Origin: Caballeronia sp. SEWSISQ10-4 2
GTDB taxonomy: Bacteria > Pseudomonadota > Gammaproteobacteria > Burkholderiales > Burkholderiaceae
Assembly: GCF_030464885.1 (NCBI RefSeq)
Contig: NZ_JALPRJ010000060.1
Location: 17,610-51,736, forward strand
Length of the DNA: 34,127 nt
Direction: 5' to 3'
Shown: positions 16,332 to 25,228 of the stretch, piece by piece
How positions within the stretch are numbered: position 1 is the stretch's first letter
Layout of the letters: every line of letters begins with the position of its first letter
Notes under the pieces: generated by a model
Told to the model about the DNA's origin: nothing
Database searches by the model: none
The model's input: only the letters and a program-made list of their open reading frames with translations
Position numbers and translations under genes: made by a program

Positions 16332-17663
16332 GTGGAAAAAACCCTGACCGGCATCACGCCGCCAATCGCCGATACAACTCGCCCGCAGCGATACATGCAG
16401 CTTCTGCTGCTGGTGATCGCCGCCGGCGCGATCTATCCGCTGCTGTATTTGCGTCAGGTCTACCAGACCCCGATGCTCGAGTTTTTTCACATCGACAATA
16501 GCCAGCTCGGCTACCTGTATTCGATCCTCGGCACCGTTTTCCTGATCAGCTATTTGCCGAGCGGCTGGCTTGCCGACCGCATCGCGCCACGTTTTCTGAT
16601 CTGCTTTTCATTAATCGCAACCGGCGCGCTCGGCCTCGTTTATTCGACCGCGCCCAGTTTCCCCATCCTGCTCGCCGTGTTCTGCTGCTGGGGTTTGACA
16701 ACCGGCCTGACCTTCTGGGCGTCGATCCTGAAGCGCGTGAAGACCATCGCTGCGCACGACGAACAAGGCCGTTTCTTCGGCTTGCTCGACGGCGGACGCG
16801 GGTTGATAGAAGCGTTACTCGCGACTGTCGCGCTGGTGATCTTCGCGACCGCCACGGAGAAACATGGCCTCCCGACGGACATCGGTTTCCGCTACGTCGT
16901 CTACCTGTATTCGGGCTTCTGTATCGGGCTCGGATTGCTGATAGTGCTGGTGAAAGAACCGCCCGCGACAAAAGAGGAACAACAGCAAGCAGCAGACAAG
17001 CTCACGCAGCACCATACGCTGTGGCGCGATCTCGTCATGCTGATGCGCATTCCGCAATTGTGGCTGATGGCGGCCATCGTGTTCTGCGGGTATCAGATCT
17101 TCTGGGCAACCTATAGCTTCTCCGCTTATCTGCAAGTCGGCGACCTGAAGATGACCGTGGTGATGGCCGGTACGCTCACCACCCTCAAGCTGTGGATGCG
17201 GCCGATTGGCGGCATTGGCGGCGGGTATCTCGGCGATCGTTTCTCCACGCTCGGCGCGCTGACCAGCGCATTATTTCTCGCCGCACTCGGGCTCGTGGCG
17301 CTGGTCGTGCTGCCCACGTTCGGGCATCTCAATCCGCGTGCAGGTGTCGCGATGATCGCCGTGGTCGTGCTGCTGATCGGCATCCTGACGTATGCGATTC
17401 GCGGCCTCTACTGGTCGCTGCTCGACGAGTGCGGCATTCCGCTGCGCATCACCGGGCTTGCAATCGGCCTGGTCTCGCTGATCGGTTATTCTCCCGATGT
17501 GTTCCTGCCGCTCGTGAACGGCTGGACTACTGAGCACTTCCCCGGCCTCCTCGGCTACCAGTTCTACTTCTCCTACATCGCTGCGATCAGCGTGATTGGC
17601 GGCGTGGCTGCCATGGCACTGAAGCGCATGCGCAAGACCGTTGCCAAGGATGCCCTCCAATGA
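16332..17663 (+). CDS. MFS transporter of the 14840-20557 catabolic operon
   Basis: 443 residues, starting at GTG 16332 with AAGGAG 8 bp upstream. About 12 membrane segments. The loop after helix 2, SYLPSGWLADRIAPR, is the MFS signature. The sequence TPMLEFFHIDNSQLGYLYSILGTVFLISYLPSG resembles the sugar or sugar-acid carriers of the YihN/YqcE type. It lies 67 bp after the aldehyde dehydrogenase gene, and its stop codon overlaps the dehydratase start (ATGA), so it is clearly part of the operon and most likely imports the pathway's substrate. The substrate is not known. Confidence 0.85.
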   Translation: MEKTLTGITPPIADTTRPQRYMQLLLLVIAAGAIYPLLYLRQVYQTPMLEFFHIDNSQLGYLYSILGTVFLISYLPSGWLADRIAPRFLICFSLIATGALGLVYSTAPSFPILLAVFCCWGLTTGLTFWASILKRVKTIAAHDEQGRFFGLLDGGRGLIEALLATVALVIFATATEKHGLPTDIGFRYVVYLYSGFCIGLGLLIVLVKEPPATKEEQQQAADKLTQHHTLWRDLVMLMRIPQLWLMAAIVFCGYQIFWATYSFSAYLQVGDLKMTVVMAGTLTTLKLWMRPIGGIGGGYLGDRFSTLGALTSALFLAALGLVALVVLPTFGHLNPRAGVAMIAVVVLLIGILTYAIRGLYWSLLDECGIPLRITGLAIGLVSLIGYSPDVFLPLVNGWTTEHFPGLLGYQFYFSYIAAISVIGGVAAMALKRMRKTVAKDALQ

Positions 17664-18877
17664 AAATCGTCTCTCTCGAAACGCATTTCGTAGCTGTACC
17701 GCCGCCGCATCTGGGCGGCATGTACTGGATCTTCGTGAAGCTGAAAACGGCCTGCGGAATTGAAGGCGTGGGGGAAATCTATTCGGCGACGTTCCATCCG
17801 AAGGCGATGGTGCATATCATCGACGACGTGTTCGGACGGTATCTGCAAGACCACGATCCGCACCACGTAGAGCGATTTTTCCGCGAAGCGTATTCGAGCG
17901 GCTTTACGCAACGCCCCGACCTCACGATGATGGGCGTCGTCAGCGGCCTGGAAATGGCGTGCTGGGACATCATCGGCAAGGCAGCGGACAAGCCCGTGTA
18001 CGAACTGCTGGGCGGTTTGGTCAACGAACGGCTGCGCTCGTACACGTATCTGTATCCGAAGAACGCGGCAGGTGAATACGATTACGACGACGTAGACCTT
18101 GCCGCCGAATGCGCCATGCGCAACGCGGACCTCGGCTTCACTGCGGTCAAGTTCGATCCGGCCGGTCCGTACACCGCGTACTCGGGCCATCAGCTTTCGC
18201 TCGATGTACTCGAGCGCTGCGAGACCTTCTGCAAGCGCATTCGCGAAGCCGTAGGCAATCGATGCGACCTGCTGTTCGGCACGCACGGGCAGATGGTGCC
18301 GTCGTCGGCTATTCGCCTTGCTCAACGCCTCGAAAAATACGATCCGCTGTGGTTCGAAGAACCCGTTCCGCCCGGTCAGGAAGACGCCATGGCGCAAGTC
18401 GCGCGGCATACCAGCATTCCGATAGCAGCCGGTGAGCGCCTCACCACCAAGTACGAATTTTTCAAACTGCTGCAATCGGGCGCGGCATCCATTCTTCAAT
18501 TGAACGTCGCGCGTTGCGGCGGCCTGCTCGAAGCCAAGAAAATCGCGTCGCTCGCTGAAGTCTATTACGCACAGATCGCACCGCATCTCTACAACGGGCC
18601 GATCGGCGCGGCTGCGAGCATCCAGTTGGCCGCGTGTACGCCCAATTTCCTGATCCAGGAAAGCATCGGCACGTGGGACGGCTTTCATGCGCAGGTTCTG
18701 AAGACGCCAATTCAATGGGAAGACGGTTACATCATTCCATCGAAAGCGCCGGGACTCGGGGTGGAGCTGAACATGGATGTCGTGCGAGCGCATTCCCCTT
18801 ACACCGGCGAACGTCTGCACTTGCAGATGGCGTCAAAGCCCGCCGACGTCCGGGATTCTTCTCCGGCCAAAGGCTGA
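17660..18877 (+). CDS. Enolase-superfamily (mandelate racemase/muconate lactonizing) dehydratase-like enzyme
   Basis: 405 residues; the ATG overlaps the MFS stop by 4 bp. The N-terminal capping domain (about 1-125) includes GVVSGLEMACWDIIGKAADKPVYELLGG. The barrel domain has K164, H209 (THG), E233 (WFEEP), E259 (AAGER), H309 (APHLYNGP) and E334 (IQE). From memory, these align with the active site of E. coli D-galactonate dehydratase DgoD (H185, E209, E235, H285, E310) at a constant offset of 24. The first metal ligand, Asp183 in DgoD, would be residue 207, which is glycine here. Other members dehydrate or epimerise sugar acids. A sugar-acid dehydratase is the likely function, with the reservation about the missing ligand. 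Confidence 0.82.
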   Translation: MKIVSLETHFVAVPPPHLGGMYWIFVKLKTACGIEGVGEIYSATFHPKAMVHIIDDVFGRYLQDHDPHHVERFFREAYSSGFTQRPDLTMMGVVSGLEMACWDIIGKAADKPVYELLGGLVNERLRSYTYLYPKNAAGEYDYDDVDLAAECAMRNADLGFTAVKFDPAGPYTAYSGHQLSLDVLERCETFCKRIREAVGNRCDLLFGTHGQMVPSSAIRLAQRLEKYDPLWFEEPVPPGQEDAMAQVARHTSIPIAAGERLTTKYEFFKLLQSGAASILQLNVARCGGLLEAKKIASLAEVYYAQIAPHLYNGPIGAAASIQLAACTPNFLIQESIGTWDGFHAQVLKTPIQWEDGYIIPSKAPGLGVELNMDVVRAHSPYTGERLHLQMASKPADVRDSSPAKG

Positions 18878-18892
18878 GGGCGAGTGAAACAC

Positions 18893-20557
18893 ATGACTTA
18901 CGACTACGTCATCGTTGGCGCCGGATCCGCAGGCTGCATTCTGGCCGAGCGTCTTTCCGCATCGGGACAATACTCCGTGCTCGTACTGGAAGCGGGCGGC
19001 AAGGCCGATTCGTTCTGGTTCAAGATTCCGGTCGGCTTTGCGAAGACCTACTACGATCCGGGCTGCAACTGGATGTATTACACCGAGCCGGAAGCGGGGC
19101 TCGCGGATCGCAAGATCTACGCGCCGCGCGGTAAGGTGCAAGGCGGCTCGGGCTCCATCAACGCGATGATCTACGTGCGCGGCGCGCCCCGCGACTTCGA
19201 TGACTGGGCCGCTGCGGGCAACTCAGGCTGGTCGTATCAGGACGTGCTGCCGTATTTCCGCAAGCTGGAAACACATGAAGCCGGCAACACCGCCATGCAC
19301 GGTGCCAGTGGCCCGATTCACGTGACATCGATGAAACGTGGCATTCACGCCATCACGCGCCATTTCCTCGATGCCTGCGACGAGATGGGCATTGCGCGCA
19401 ATGACGACTTCAACGGCGAACGGATTGAAGGCGTTGGCGTATACGACGTGAACACGCACAAGGGCCAGCGTGCGTCGAGCAATGTGGCCTATCTTGAACC
19501 GGCGCTGAAGCGCTCGAACGTGCATATCGAGCATCACGCGCTGACCTCGCGCGTGTTGTTCGACGGACTGCGCGCAACGGGGGTCGAGGTATCGCAGAAC
19601 GGTGTGCAACGAAGCTTCCACGCTACGCGCGAAGTGCTTTTGTGCGCCGGTGCAGTCGATACCCCGAAGCTGCTGCAACTCTCCGGCATCGGTCCGAAGG
19701 AACTGCTTGCGCGCCACGGCATTGCGCTCGTGCACGCGCTGCCGGCGGTCGGCCAGAACCTGCAGGACCATCTGTGCGCCAGCTACTACTATCGCGCGAA
19801 CATGCCGACGCTGAACGGCGACTTCGGCTCGCTCTTGGGCAAGTTGAAACTGGGTCTGCAGTATCTTCTGACGCGCAAGGGGCCGCTCGCGATGAGCGTG
19901 AATCAGGCCGGTGGTTTCTTCAATACCGACCCCGCCAGCCCGCTTGCCAACATGCAGCTTTACTTCAATCCGTTGTCGTACCGGATTCCGAAGTCGAGTC
20001 GCTCGCAGCTCACGCCCGAGCCCTACCCCGGCTTCCTGCTTGCGTTCAACCCGTGCCGCCCGACGAGCCGCGGATCGATCGAAATTGCATCGGCGAATGT
20101 GAAGGATGCCGCGTTGATTCACGCCAACTACCTGAGCACGCAAAAGGATATCGATGAAGTGATCCAGGGCAGCCGCCTGATCCGCTCGATCATGCAGGCG
20201 CCGGCGTTGCGCGCGGTGACGGTGGAAGAAACGCTGCCGGGCGCGTCCGTGGTTCCCGACGGCGACGACGCCGCCATGCTGCAATATTTCCGCGACAACA
20301 GCGGCTCGATCTACCACCTGTGCGGTTCGTGCGCGATGGGCCCGGACCCGCAAACCGCCGTAGTCGATGATCGTCTGCGCGTGCATGGCATGCAGTCGTT
20401 GCGTATTGTCGATGCCTCCATTTTCCCGAACGTCACGTCCGGCAACATCAATGCGCCGGTGATGATGGTGGCGGAAAAAGCCGCGCAGATGATTCTCGAC
20501 GACGCCATCGCGCCATCCTTCGTTCAACGCGAAATGCTTGCGGCCGCCTCGGCCTGA
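18893..20557 (+). CDS. GMC family FAD-dependent oxidoreductase (choline dehydrogenase-like)
   Basis: 554 residues from the ATG at 18893; a GTG nine bases earlier is possible, but GAGGG is better spaced for the ATG. FAD-binding GAGSAG at 9-14 and the GMC signature GGSGSINAMIYVRG near residue 85 are present, then the second signature GAVDTPKLLQLSGIGP. Active-site H475 (IYHLCGSCAMG) and N520 (GNINAPVMM) match the His/Asn pair of choline dehydrogenase-type enzymes. There is no signal peptide, so it acts in the cytosol or at the inner membrane face. It would oxidise a primary or secondary alcohol to an aldehyde or ketone. It lies 15 bp after the dehydratase gene and ends the operon, overlapping the convergent LysR gene by 34 bp. 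Confidence 0.9.
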   Translation: MTYDYVIVGAGSAGCILAERLSASGQYSVLVLEAGGKADSFWFKIPVGFAKTYYDPGCNWMYYTEPEAGLADRKIYAPRGKVQGGSGSINAMIYVRGAPRDFDDWAAAGNSGWSYQDVLPYFRKLETHEAGNTAMHGASGPIHVTSMKRGIHAITRHFLDACDEMGIARNDDFNGERIEGVGVYDVNTHKGQRASSNVAYLEPALKRSNVHIEHHALTSRVLFDGLRATGVEVSQNGVQRSFHATREVLLCAGAVDTPKLLQLSGIGPKELLARHGIALVHALPAVGQNLQDHLCASYYYRANMPTLNGDFGSLLGKLKLGLQYLLTRKGPLAMSVNQAGGFFNTDPASPLANMQLYFNPLSYRIPKSSRSQLTPEPYPGFLLAFNPCRPTSRGSIEIASANVKDAALIHANYLSTQKDIDEVIQGSRLIRSIMQAPALRAVTVEETLPGASVVPDGDDAAMLQYFRDNSGSIYHLCGSCAMGPDPQTAVVDDRLRVHGMQSLRIVDASIFPNVTSGNINAPVMMVAEKAAQMILDDAIAPSFVQREMLAAASA

Positions 20558-21432
20558 AGCCACTGCTGGAAAAGCCGTTGCGTCCCGCTTGCACGCTGCT
20601 CGGGACGCAGCACGAACCAGTAGGACTGCCGCCCTTCCACCTCCACGTCCAGCACCTGGCGCAATTGCCCCGACGCCAGTTCGGCCGCAATCATGTGGCG
20701 ATCGGCGATGGTGATGCCCATGCCGTCGATGGCCGCTTGTATCGACAGATCGAGCAAGTCGAATTCGTGGCCGCCGTCGGTATCCACGCCTTCAATACGC
20801 GCCGCGTCCAGCCAGTGCTGCCACGTGAGGTAACGCTGATCTTCGCCCGAAAGAATATGCAGCAGGGTTGCGCGGTTCAGATCGACCGGCGCGCCCACGC
20901 CTTCACGATCCAGCAGCGCGGGCGAGGCCACTGCAATGTGGCGCTCGTGCATCAGCAAGGTACTTTCAAGGTTGTTCCATTCGCCATCGCCGAAACGGAC
21001 AGCGCAGTCGAGCCGGTTCGAATCCGTGATGCCGTCGTCCGCGCGCGTCGTGATGCTCAGATCCAGTTGCGGGAATGCTTCGCGCAGACGTCCGAGACGC
21101 GGCACCAGCCAACGCGCGGCGAACGTCGGCGGGACGTTGATGCGCAGCCGGTTGACGTCGTTGCTCTGGCTGATTGCGCGCACCGTCAGTTCGATCTTGT
21201 CGAACGATTGTTGCAGCGCACGCAGCAGCAAGCGGCCGCTGGGCGTCAGGACAAGATGCTGGTGGCGACGTGAAAACAGCGTCTCGCCGAGTTGCTCCTC
21301 CAGTTGCCTCACCTGCCGGCTCACGGCACTTTGCGTGACGTTAAGCAGCTCGGCTGCACGGGTAAAGCTGCCGGTCGTGCCGGCCGCCTCGAAAGCTTTG
21401 AGCGCATTCAGCGCGGGCATTTTGCGTTTCAC
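20524..21432 (-). CDS. LysR family transcriptional regulator (GcvA-like subgroup)
   Basis: 302 residues. The start is GTG at 21432 (then KRKMPALNALKAFEAAG, the normal N terminus of this subgroup); an ATG four codons later is the alternative. The helix-turn-helix covers about residues 20-45 (SFTRAAELLNVTQSAVSRQVRQLEEQLG). The effector domain begins near residue 90 with LRINVPPTFAARWLVPRLGRL, typical of GcvA-like proteins. The gene converges on the GMC oxidoreductase gene and their 3' ends overlap by 34 bp. It is the only regulator near the 14840-20557 operon and may control it, although LysR genes usually sit divergent from their targets. That link is inference. Confidence 0.9.
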   Translation of the reverse strand: MKRKMPALNALKAFEAAGTTGSFTRAAELLNVTQSAVSRQVRQLEEQLGETLFSRRHQHLVLTPSGRLLLRALQQSFDKIELTVRAISQSNDVNRLRINVPPTFAARWLVPRLGRLREAFPQLDLSITTRADDGITDSNRLDCAVRFGDGEWNNLESTLLMHERHIAVASPALLDREGVGAPVDLNRATLLHILSGEDQRYLTWQHWLDAARIEGVDTDGGHEFDLLDLSIQAAIDGMGITIADRHMIAAELASGQLRQVLDVEVEGRQSYWFVLRPEQRASGTQRLFQQWLQAEAAASISR

Positions 21433-21832
21433 GGTGTTCTGGACGGTTCGTTGGCTCGCGACGCGCCAGTGGCGCAGCGAGCAGGCGCGCGCGTGATTCC
21501 GCGCAGCGGGTAAAACAGACTGGGGCGAACTGTGGCTCCCGCGCCGGGCCGGTGTTATTCAGGCGCATCATTGTGCCCGAGCCAGAACGTCGTGCGGGTG
21601 GCCGGTCCGCTCCACTGCTTCACGATTGGCGCAGGAAGCCCCTACCGTTGCACGCCGCGCCAATCCATTCGTCAGCCGGCGTCGTATGCGGAACGCCTCG
21701 CGCGACAATCCAGCCTCCGCGCCCTCACGAACCCGCGCTGGCGCATCTGGTGGCATGTCGCTTGCTTCAAGCCATGGGCACTAACGACCGCACCCCGGGC
21801 CGCATCCTCCTTCGCCTCCAGACCAGGCTCTC
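21433..21832. other. 400-bp intergenic region between the LysR and antiporter genes
   Basis: The region separates two divergent genes and should hold both promoters. Open frames across it are Arg/Ala/Pro-rich and lack family features, so I call no gene. I see no clear hairpin, repeat or consensus promoter. Confidence 0.45.
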
Positions 21833-23134
21833 ATGACCGAAACGATATGGTTTCTCGTCGTTGGCGGTGTGCTCATTTTCATGGGGCTTGCCAGTTCGAC
21901 CTTCAAACAGCTGCCCATCAGCAGCGCCATGGTGTATCTCGCGATCGGCTTCGGCCTTGGGCCGTTCGGCATCGGCTTGCTGAAGCTCGACCTTGCCGGC
22001 GACGCCAGCGTGTTGCGCCGCATCACCGAGGTGGCAATGCTGGTGTCGCTGTTCGCGATCGGCCTGCGCCTGCGCGTGCCGCCCACCGACCGTATCTGGC
22101 TGCTTCCCGTGCGCCTTGGCATTGTTGCGATGGTGGCGACCATTGCCATCATGACGCTGGCCTGCGTGTACCTTCTGCACATGAGCTGGGGGCCGGCGCT
22201 GCTCATTGCCGCGATGCTCGCTCCGACCGATCCCGTGCTCGCCCACGACGTGCAAGTGCAGGTTCCCGGCGATATCGACTTGCTGCGCTTTTCGCTCACA
22301 GGCGAAGGCGGCTTGAACGATGGCATCGCGTTGCCGTTCGCGTTGCTGGGGATCTCGGTATGCAACTACGAGGCATCGCCGGATCAGGCGCTGAGCTGGC
22401 ATTTCGCCGGCGAGGCTCTCTGGGGTGTCGCCGGTGCGTTAGCCGCAGGCTGGCTGCTGGGCAATCTCGCCGTGCGGCTGATCGCATGGCTGCGCACGCG
22501 CCATAGCCTGGCGCTTGGCCCCGAAGGTTTTTATGCACTGGGCCTGATCGCGCTCGCGTACGGTGTCGCCCAATTGATCCACACGTATGCGTTTCTGTCC
22601 GTGTTCGCGGCCGGTCTGGCAATGCGCCGCGTCGAGCAGAGAACCAGCGGCAACAAGTCCGCGCATGAGGCGGTTGGCACTATCGATGCACAGGACGTCG
22701 GAGCGGCCGCATCCGATCCCGAGCGTGCGCACGCGTTTGTAGCGGAACGCGTGCTCGGCTTCACGATAGAACTCGAGCGGATCGCGGAAGTAGCGGTCAT
22801 GCTGATGATCGGCAGCGTGCTCGCCAACGTGTGGGGCGAGCTTTTTAGGTGGCAAGGCGCAGCGGTGATCGCGTTGCTGTTCCTGGTGGCGCGGCCGGTG
22901 TCGGTGCAGGCGTCACTGCTGGGGTCATCGGCAACGCGCTCGCAGCGGCTGCTGACCAGCTGGTTTGGGATTCGCGGCGTGGGGTCGTTCTATTACCTGC
23001 TGTACGCGCTGGAGCACGCGCCGCGCAGTGCCGCGGTGCCGCTGGCGCCACTGGTGCTGGGAGTAATCGCAGCATCGGTGATCCTGCATGGCATTACGTC
23101 GACGCCGCTGATGAACCGGTATCGAAGGAGTTAG
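21833..23134 (+). CDS. CPA1 family sodium (or potassium)/proton antiporter
   Basis: 433 residues with about 12 membrane segments. The motif AAMLAPTDPVLAHDVQ near residue 125 and the following LTGEGGLNDGIALPFAL hold the Asp residues that bind the cation and proton in CPA1 antiporters. FGIRGVGSFYYLLYAL near residue 380 matches the conserved RGxxS region. A hydrophilic loop (about 275-310, SGNKSAHEAVGTIDAQ onward) lies between helices. There is no large cytoplasmic C-terminal domain; the protein ends at NRYRRS. It exchanges cytoplasmic Na+ or K+ for protons in pH or salt homeostasis. AGG lies 5 bp before the ATG, a weak ribosome-binding site. The kinase-like gene follows after 104 bp. Confidence 0.9.
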   Translation: MTETIWFLVVGGVLIFMGLASSTFKQLPISSAMVYLAIGFGLGPFGIGLLKLDLAGDASVLRRITEVAMLVSLFAIGLRLRVPPTDRIWLLPVRLGIVAMVATIAIMTLACVYLLHMSWGPALLIAAMLAPTDPVLAHDVQVQVPGDIDLLRFSLTGEGGLNDGIALPFALLGISVCNYEASPDQALSWHFAGEALWGVAGALAAGWLLGNLAVRLIAWLRTRHSLALGPEGFYALGLIALAYGVAQLIHTYAFLSVFAAGLAMRRVEQRTSGNKSAHEAVGTIDAQDVGAAASDPERAHAFVAERVLGFTIELERIAEVAVMLMIGSVLANVWGELFRWQGAAVIALLFLVARPVSVQASLLGSSATRSQRLLTSWFGIRGVGSFYYLLYALEHAPRSAAVPLAPLVLGVIAASVILHGITSTPLMNRYRRS

Positions 23135-23238
23135 GTGCGTTTAAACCGGGTTCAATAACGCTAAAAAAACAAATCCGACTCGGGCCGCAGGATAATCTGT
23201 AGCAACCCCTGTCCACTCGTTATCAACCGCTGCCAATC

Positions 23239-23820
23239 ATGACTCACCTCGTCTTCGTCTGCGGTCACGCAGGCACCGGCAAAACCTCGCTGGCAAAACG
23301 CCTGATCGGGCCGCTTATGCGCACAAGCGGCGAGCCGTTCTGTCTGCTCGACAAGGACACGCTCTACGGCCACTACAGCGCGGCGGTGATGAACGTACTG
23401 ACTCATGACCCGTACGATCGCGACAGTCCGCTCTATCTCAAGCATCTGCGCGATCCGGAATACCGGAGCCTTATCGATACCGCCCGCGACAATCTCGAAC
23501 TTGGTATCGGTGCGTTGATCGTCGCGCCGTTGTCGCGGGAAATACGCGATGGCCTGCTCTTCGATCGTGCGTGGCTTGGCATCAGTGACGATGTGACGAT
23601 CCGGGTAGTCTGGGTGCACGTCACGGAGGATGTGGCGCATGCGCGTATCGCTGCACGCAATGATCCAGGCGATGCGTACAAACTCGCGCATTGGGACGAA
23701 TACCGGCAGCGGCGCTTCGTCCCGGACGCCAAAGCAAGCCGCGATTTGCTGATGTTCGATAACGACGCGCCCGCGCCGGAAGCATTCGACGAACTGCTCG
23801 GCCGGATCGTGCGGAAGTGA
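23239..23820 (+). CDS. P-loop ATPase/kinase-like protein (AAA_33 type)
   Basis: 193 residues. Walker A is GHAGTGKTSLAK at about 9-20, preceded by the strand LVFVCG. LLDKDTLYG near residue 37 gives the acidic residue usual in nucleotide-type kinases, and VVWVHVTEDVAHARIAARNDPGDAYKLAHWDEY resembles the lid and base-recognition part of adenylylsulfate, gluconate or zeta-toxin-like kinases. It is a small cytosolic protein. No antitoxin-like partner is adjacent. The phosphate acceptor cannot be told from the sequence. Codon use is like its neighbours. Confidence 0.78.
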   Translation: MTHLVFVCGHAGTGKTSLAKRLIGPLMRTSGEPFCLLDKDTLYGHYSAAVMNVLTHDPYDRDSPLYLKHLRDPEYRSLIDTARDNLELGIGALIVAPLSREIRDGLLFDRAWLGISDDVTIRVVWVHVTEDVAHARIAARNDPGDAYKLAHWDEYRQRRFVPDAKASRDLLMFDNDAPAPEAFDELLGRIVRK

Positions 23821-23862
23821 CGTGAAAGGTGACGTGACACCAACGCCTTTGCGCAATAAAAA

Positions 23863-23892
23863 AAGCCGTTCCGCAACGCAGCGGAACGGCTT
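23863..23892 (-). terminator. Intrinsic terminator of the saccharopine-dehydrogenase-like gene
   Basis: AAGCCGTTCCGC / GCGGAACGGCTT, a perfect 12-bp stem with a 6-nt loop. On the minus strand it is followed by TTTTTTTATT, a strong U-tract. It lies 68 bp past the stop of the gene at 23960. It may also serve the convergent kinase-like gene. Its stem begins with the same ten bases as the terminator at 155-184. Confidence 0.92.
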
Positions 23893-23959
23893 CATCCAGA
23901 CAATATTTTTGTTTAGTCTCTCAGGCAGCTAGCAACGATGTTCAGGTCAAACCGGGCGA

Positions 23960-25069
23960 TCAAGCCGCTTCAAGTTGTCTCACGGCCGCAAGTGTGCTCG
24001 CACCTTCATACAACCGCCCGAACCGGTTCGCCAAAAACGCTTCCAGCGGTACTTGTTCCTGACGGATAAACCCGCTCTGCGGCAACACACCTTCGCGGAA
24101 CAGATCGAGCTCCGCGCAGATCGCGCCGGCGGTGGTGATCTGGATGGCGCTCATCGGCACGCCGCATACGGTCTTCGCGAAAATCTTGCGCGTGAATACA
24201 TCTTGCACAAGACGGCCATCGCGCATCCCCGTCGCCGTGACGAATACGAGCACCACGTCCTGGGCCGTAGCCGGCACCGCACGCCGCAACATTGCCTTCA
24301 ACCCGTCGCGATCACTCGACATGCGCAGGTCGTCGAGAAGAAACTTCATCAGTTCGCGATGCCCCGGATAACGCACCGACTTGTAATCAAGCGCCTCCAC
24401 CTTGCCAGCCAGCGTCTCGCACAAAGTGCCAAGACCACCCGAGGTATTGAACGCCTCGTACTCGGTGCCATCGAGTGAGAAGTGCTCCAAACCTTCCAGC
24501 GGCTGCACCCATTGCGACCTGCCGTCGCGGATAGCCTCGCACGGCTGGCAATACTCGTTGATCAAACCATCGATGCTCCACGTCAGGTTGTATTTCAACG
24601 CGTTGGTCGGAAACTCAGGCAACGCACCCACACGCATCTTGATCTCGCGGACCTCGGCGAAGCGCTTCGCCAGATCGTGCGCCACGATGCCGATGAATCC
24701 CGGCGCCAGCCCGCATTGCGGCATGAACGCGTGCGTGGAGTCGTCGGCGATCTCGCGGATCGCATGCGTCGCGCGCACGTCCTCGGTGAGGTCGAAGTAA
24801 TGCACGCCGGCCGCTTTCGCCGCCGTTGCCACGGTCACGGCGAGGTAATACGGCATCGCGTTGATGAGTGCATCGAAACCTTGCAGCGCGAGTCGCAATG
24901 CATTGCCATCGGCGGAATCGACACGGCGGGTGGGAATACCCTGCGCTTCAAGCAACGCGAGCGCGTGGGCATCGCGGTCGAACGCGACCACGTCGTAGTC
25001 GCCGGTTTCGCGCAGCAAGTGAGCGATGCTCTGGCCAATCAGGCCGGCACCGATGAGGGCTATTTTCAT
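23960..25069 (-). CDS. Saccharopine dehydrogenase-like NAD(P)-binding enzyme
   Basis: 369 residues from the ATG at 25069, which has AAGGAG 7 bp upstream; an earlier in-frame ATG lacks one. The Rossmann motif GAGLIGQSIAHLL (about 7-19) and AFDRDAHAL identify the NAD(P) domain. FDLTEDVRATHAI and MPQCGLAPGFIGIVAHDLAKRF are typical of saccharopine dehydrogenase-type proteins. These enzymes make or cleave a secondary amine between an amino acid and an oxoacid. The true substrate may be lysine/2-oxoglutarate or a related compound such as carboxynorspermidine. An Lrp/AsnC regulator lies upstream on the same strand, which points to amino acid catabolism. No other lysine-pathway gene is present. Confidence 0.82.
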   Translation of the reverse strand: MKIALIGAGLIGQSIAHLLRETGDYDVVAFDRDAHALALLEAQGIPTRRVDSADGNALRLALQGFDALINAMPYYLAVTVATAAKAAGVHYFDLTEDVRATHAIREIADDSTHAFMPQCGLAPGFIGIVAHDLAKRFAEVREIKMRVGALPEFPTNALKYNLTWSIDGLINEYCQPCEAIRDGRSQWVQPLEGLEHFSLDGTEYEAFNTSGGLGTLCETLAGKVEALDYKSVRYPGHRELMKFLLDDLRMSSDRDGLKAMLRRAVPATAQDVVLVFVTATGMRDGRLVQDVFTRKIFAKTVCGVPMSAIQITTAGAICAELDLFREGVLPQSGFIRQEQVPLEAFLANRFGRLYEGASTLAAVRQLEAA

Positions 25070-25228
25070 GTTTATCTCCTTGATGGGCGGTCGGTAAGCA
25101 ATCTCCGACCACCAGTTTAGGAGCGCATGAATATTGATAACAGACACAAAATGATGCGAATCGACTACTGATCTCGACGTTTTGACGACTCCATGCGACA
25201 AATTGTCCAAAATTGCTCGATTCACCCC

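Noticed and set aside
14819..16396. A 525-codon minus-strand open frame
   Set aside because: It lies opposite the aldehyde dehydrogenase, which has all catalytic residues. The antisense product is Arg/His-rich and shows no domain.
23239..23820. Zeta-toxin of a toxin-antitoxin pair
   Set aside because: The P-loop fold is compatible, but no small antitoxin gene is adjacent; the neighbours are an antiporter gene and a terminator.
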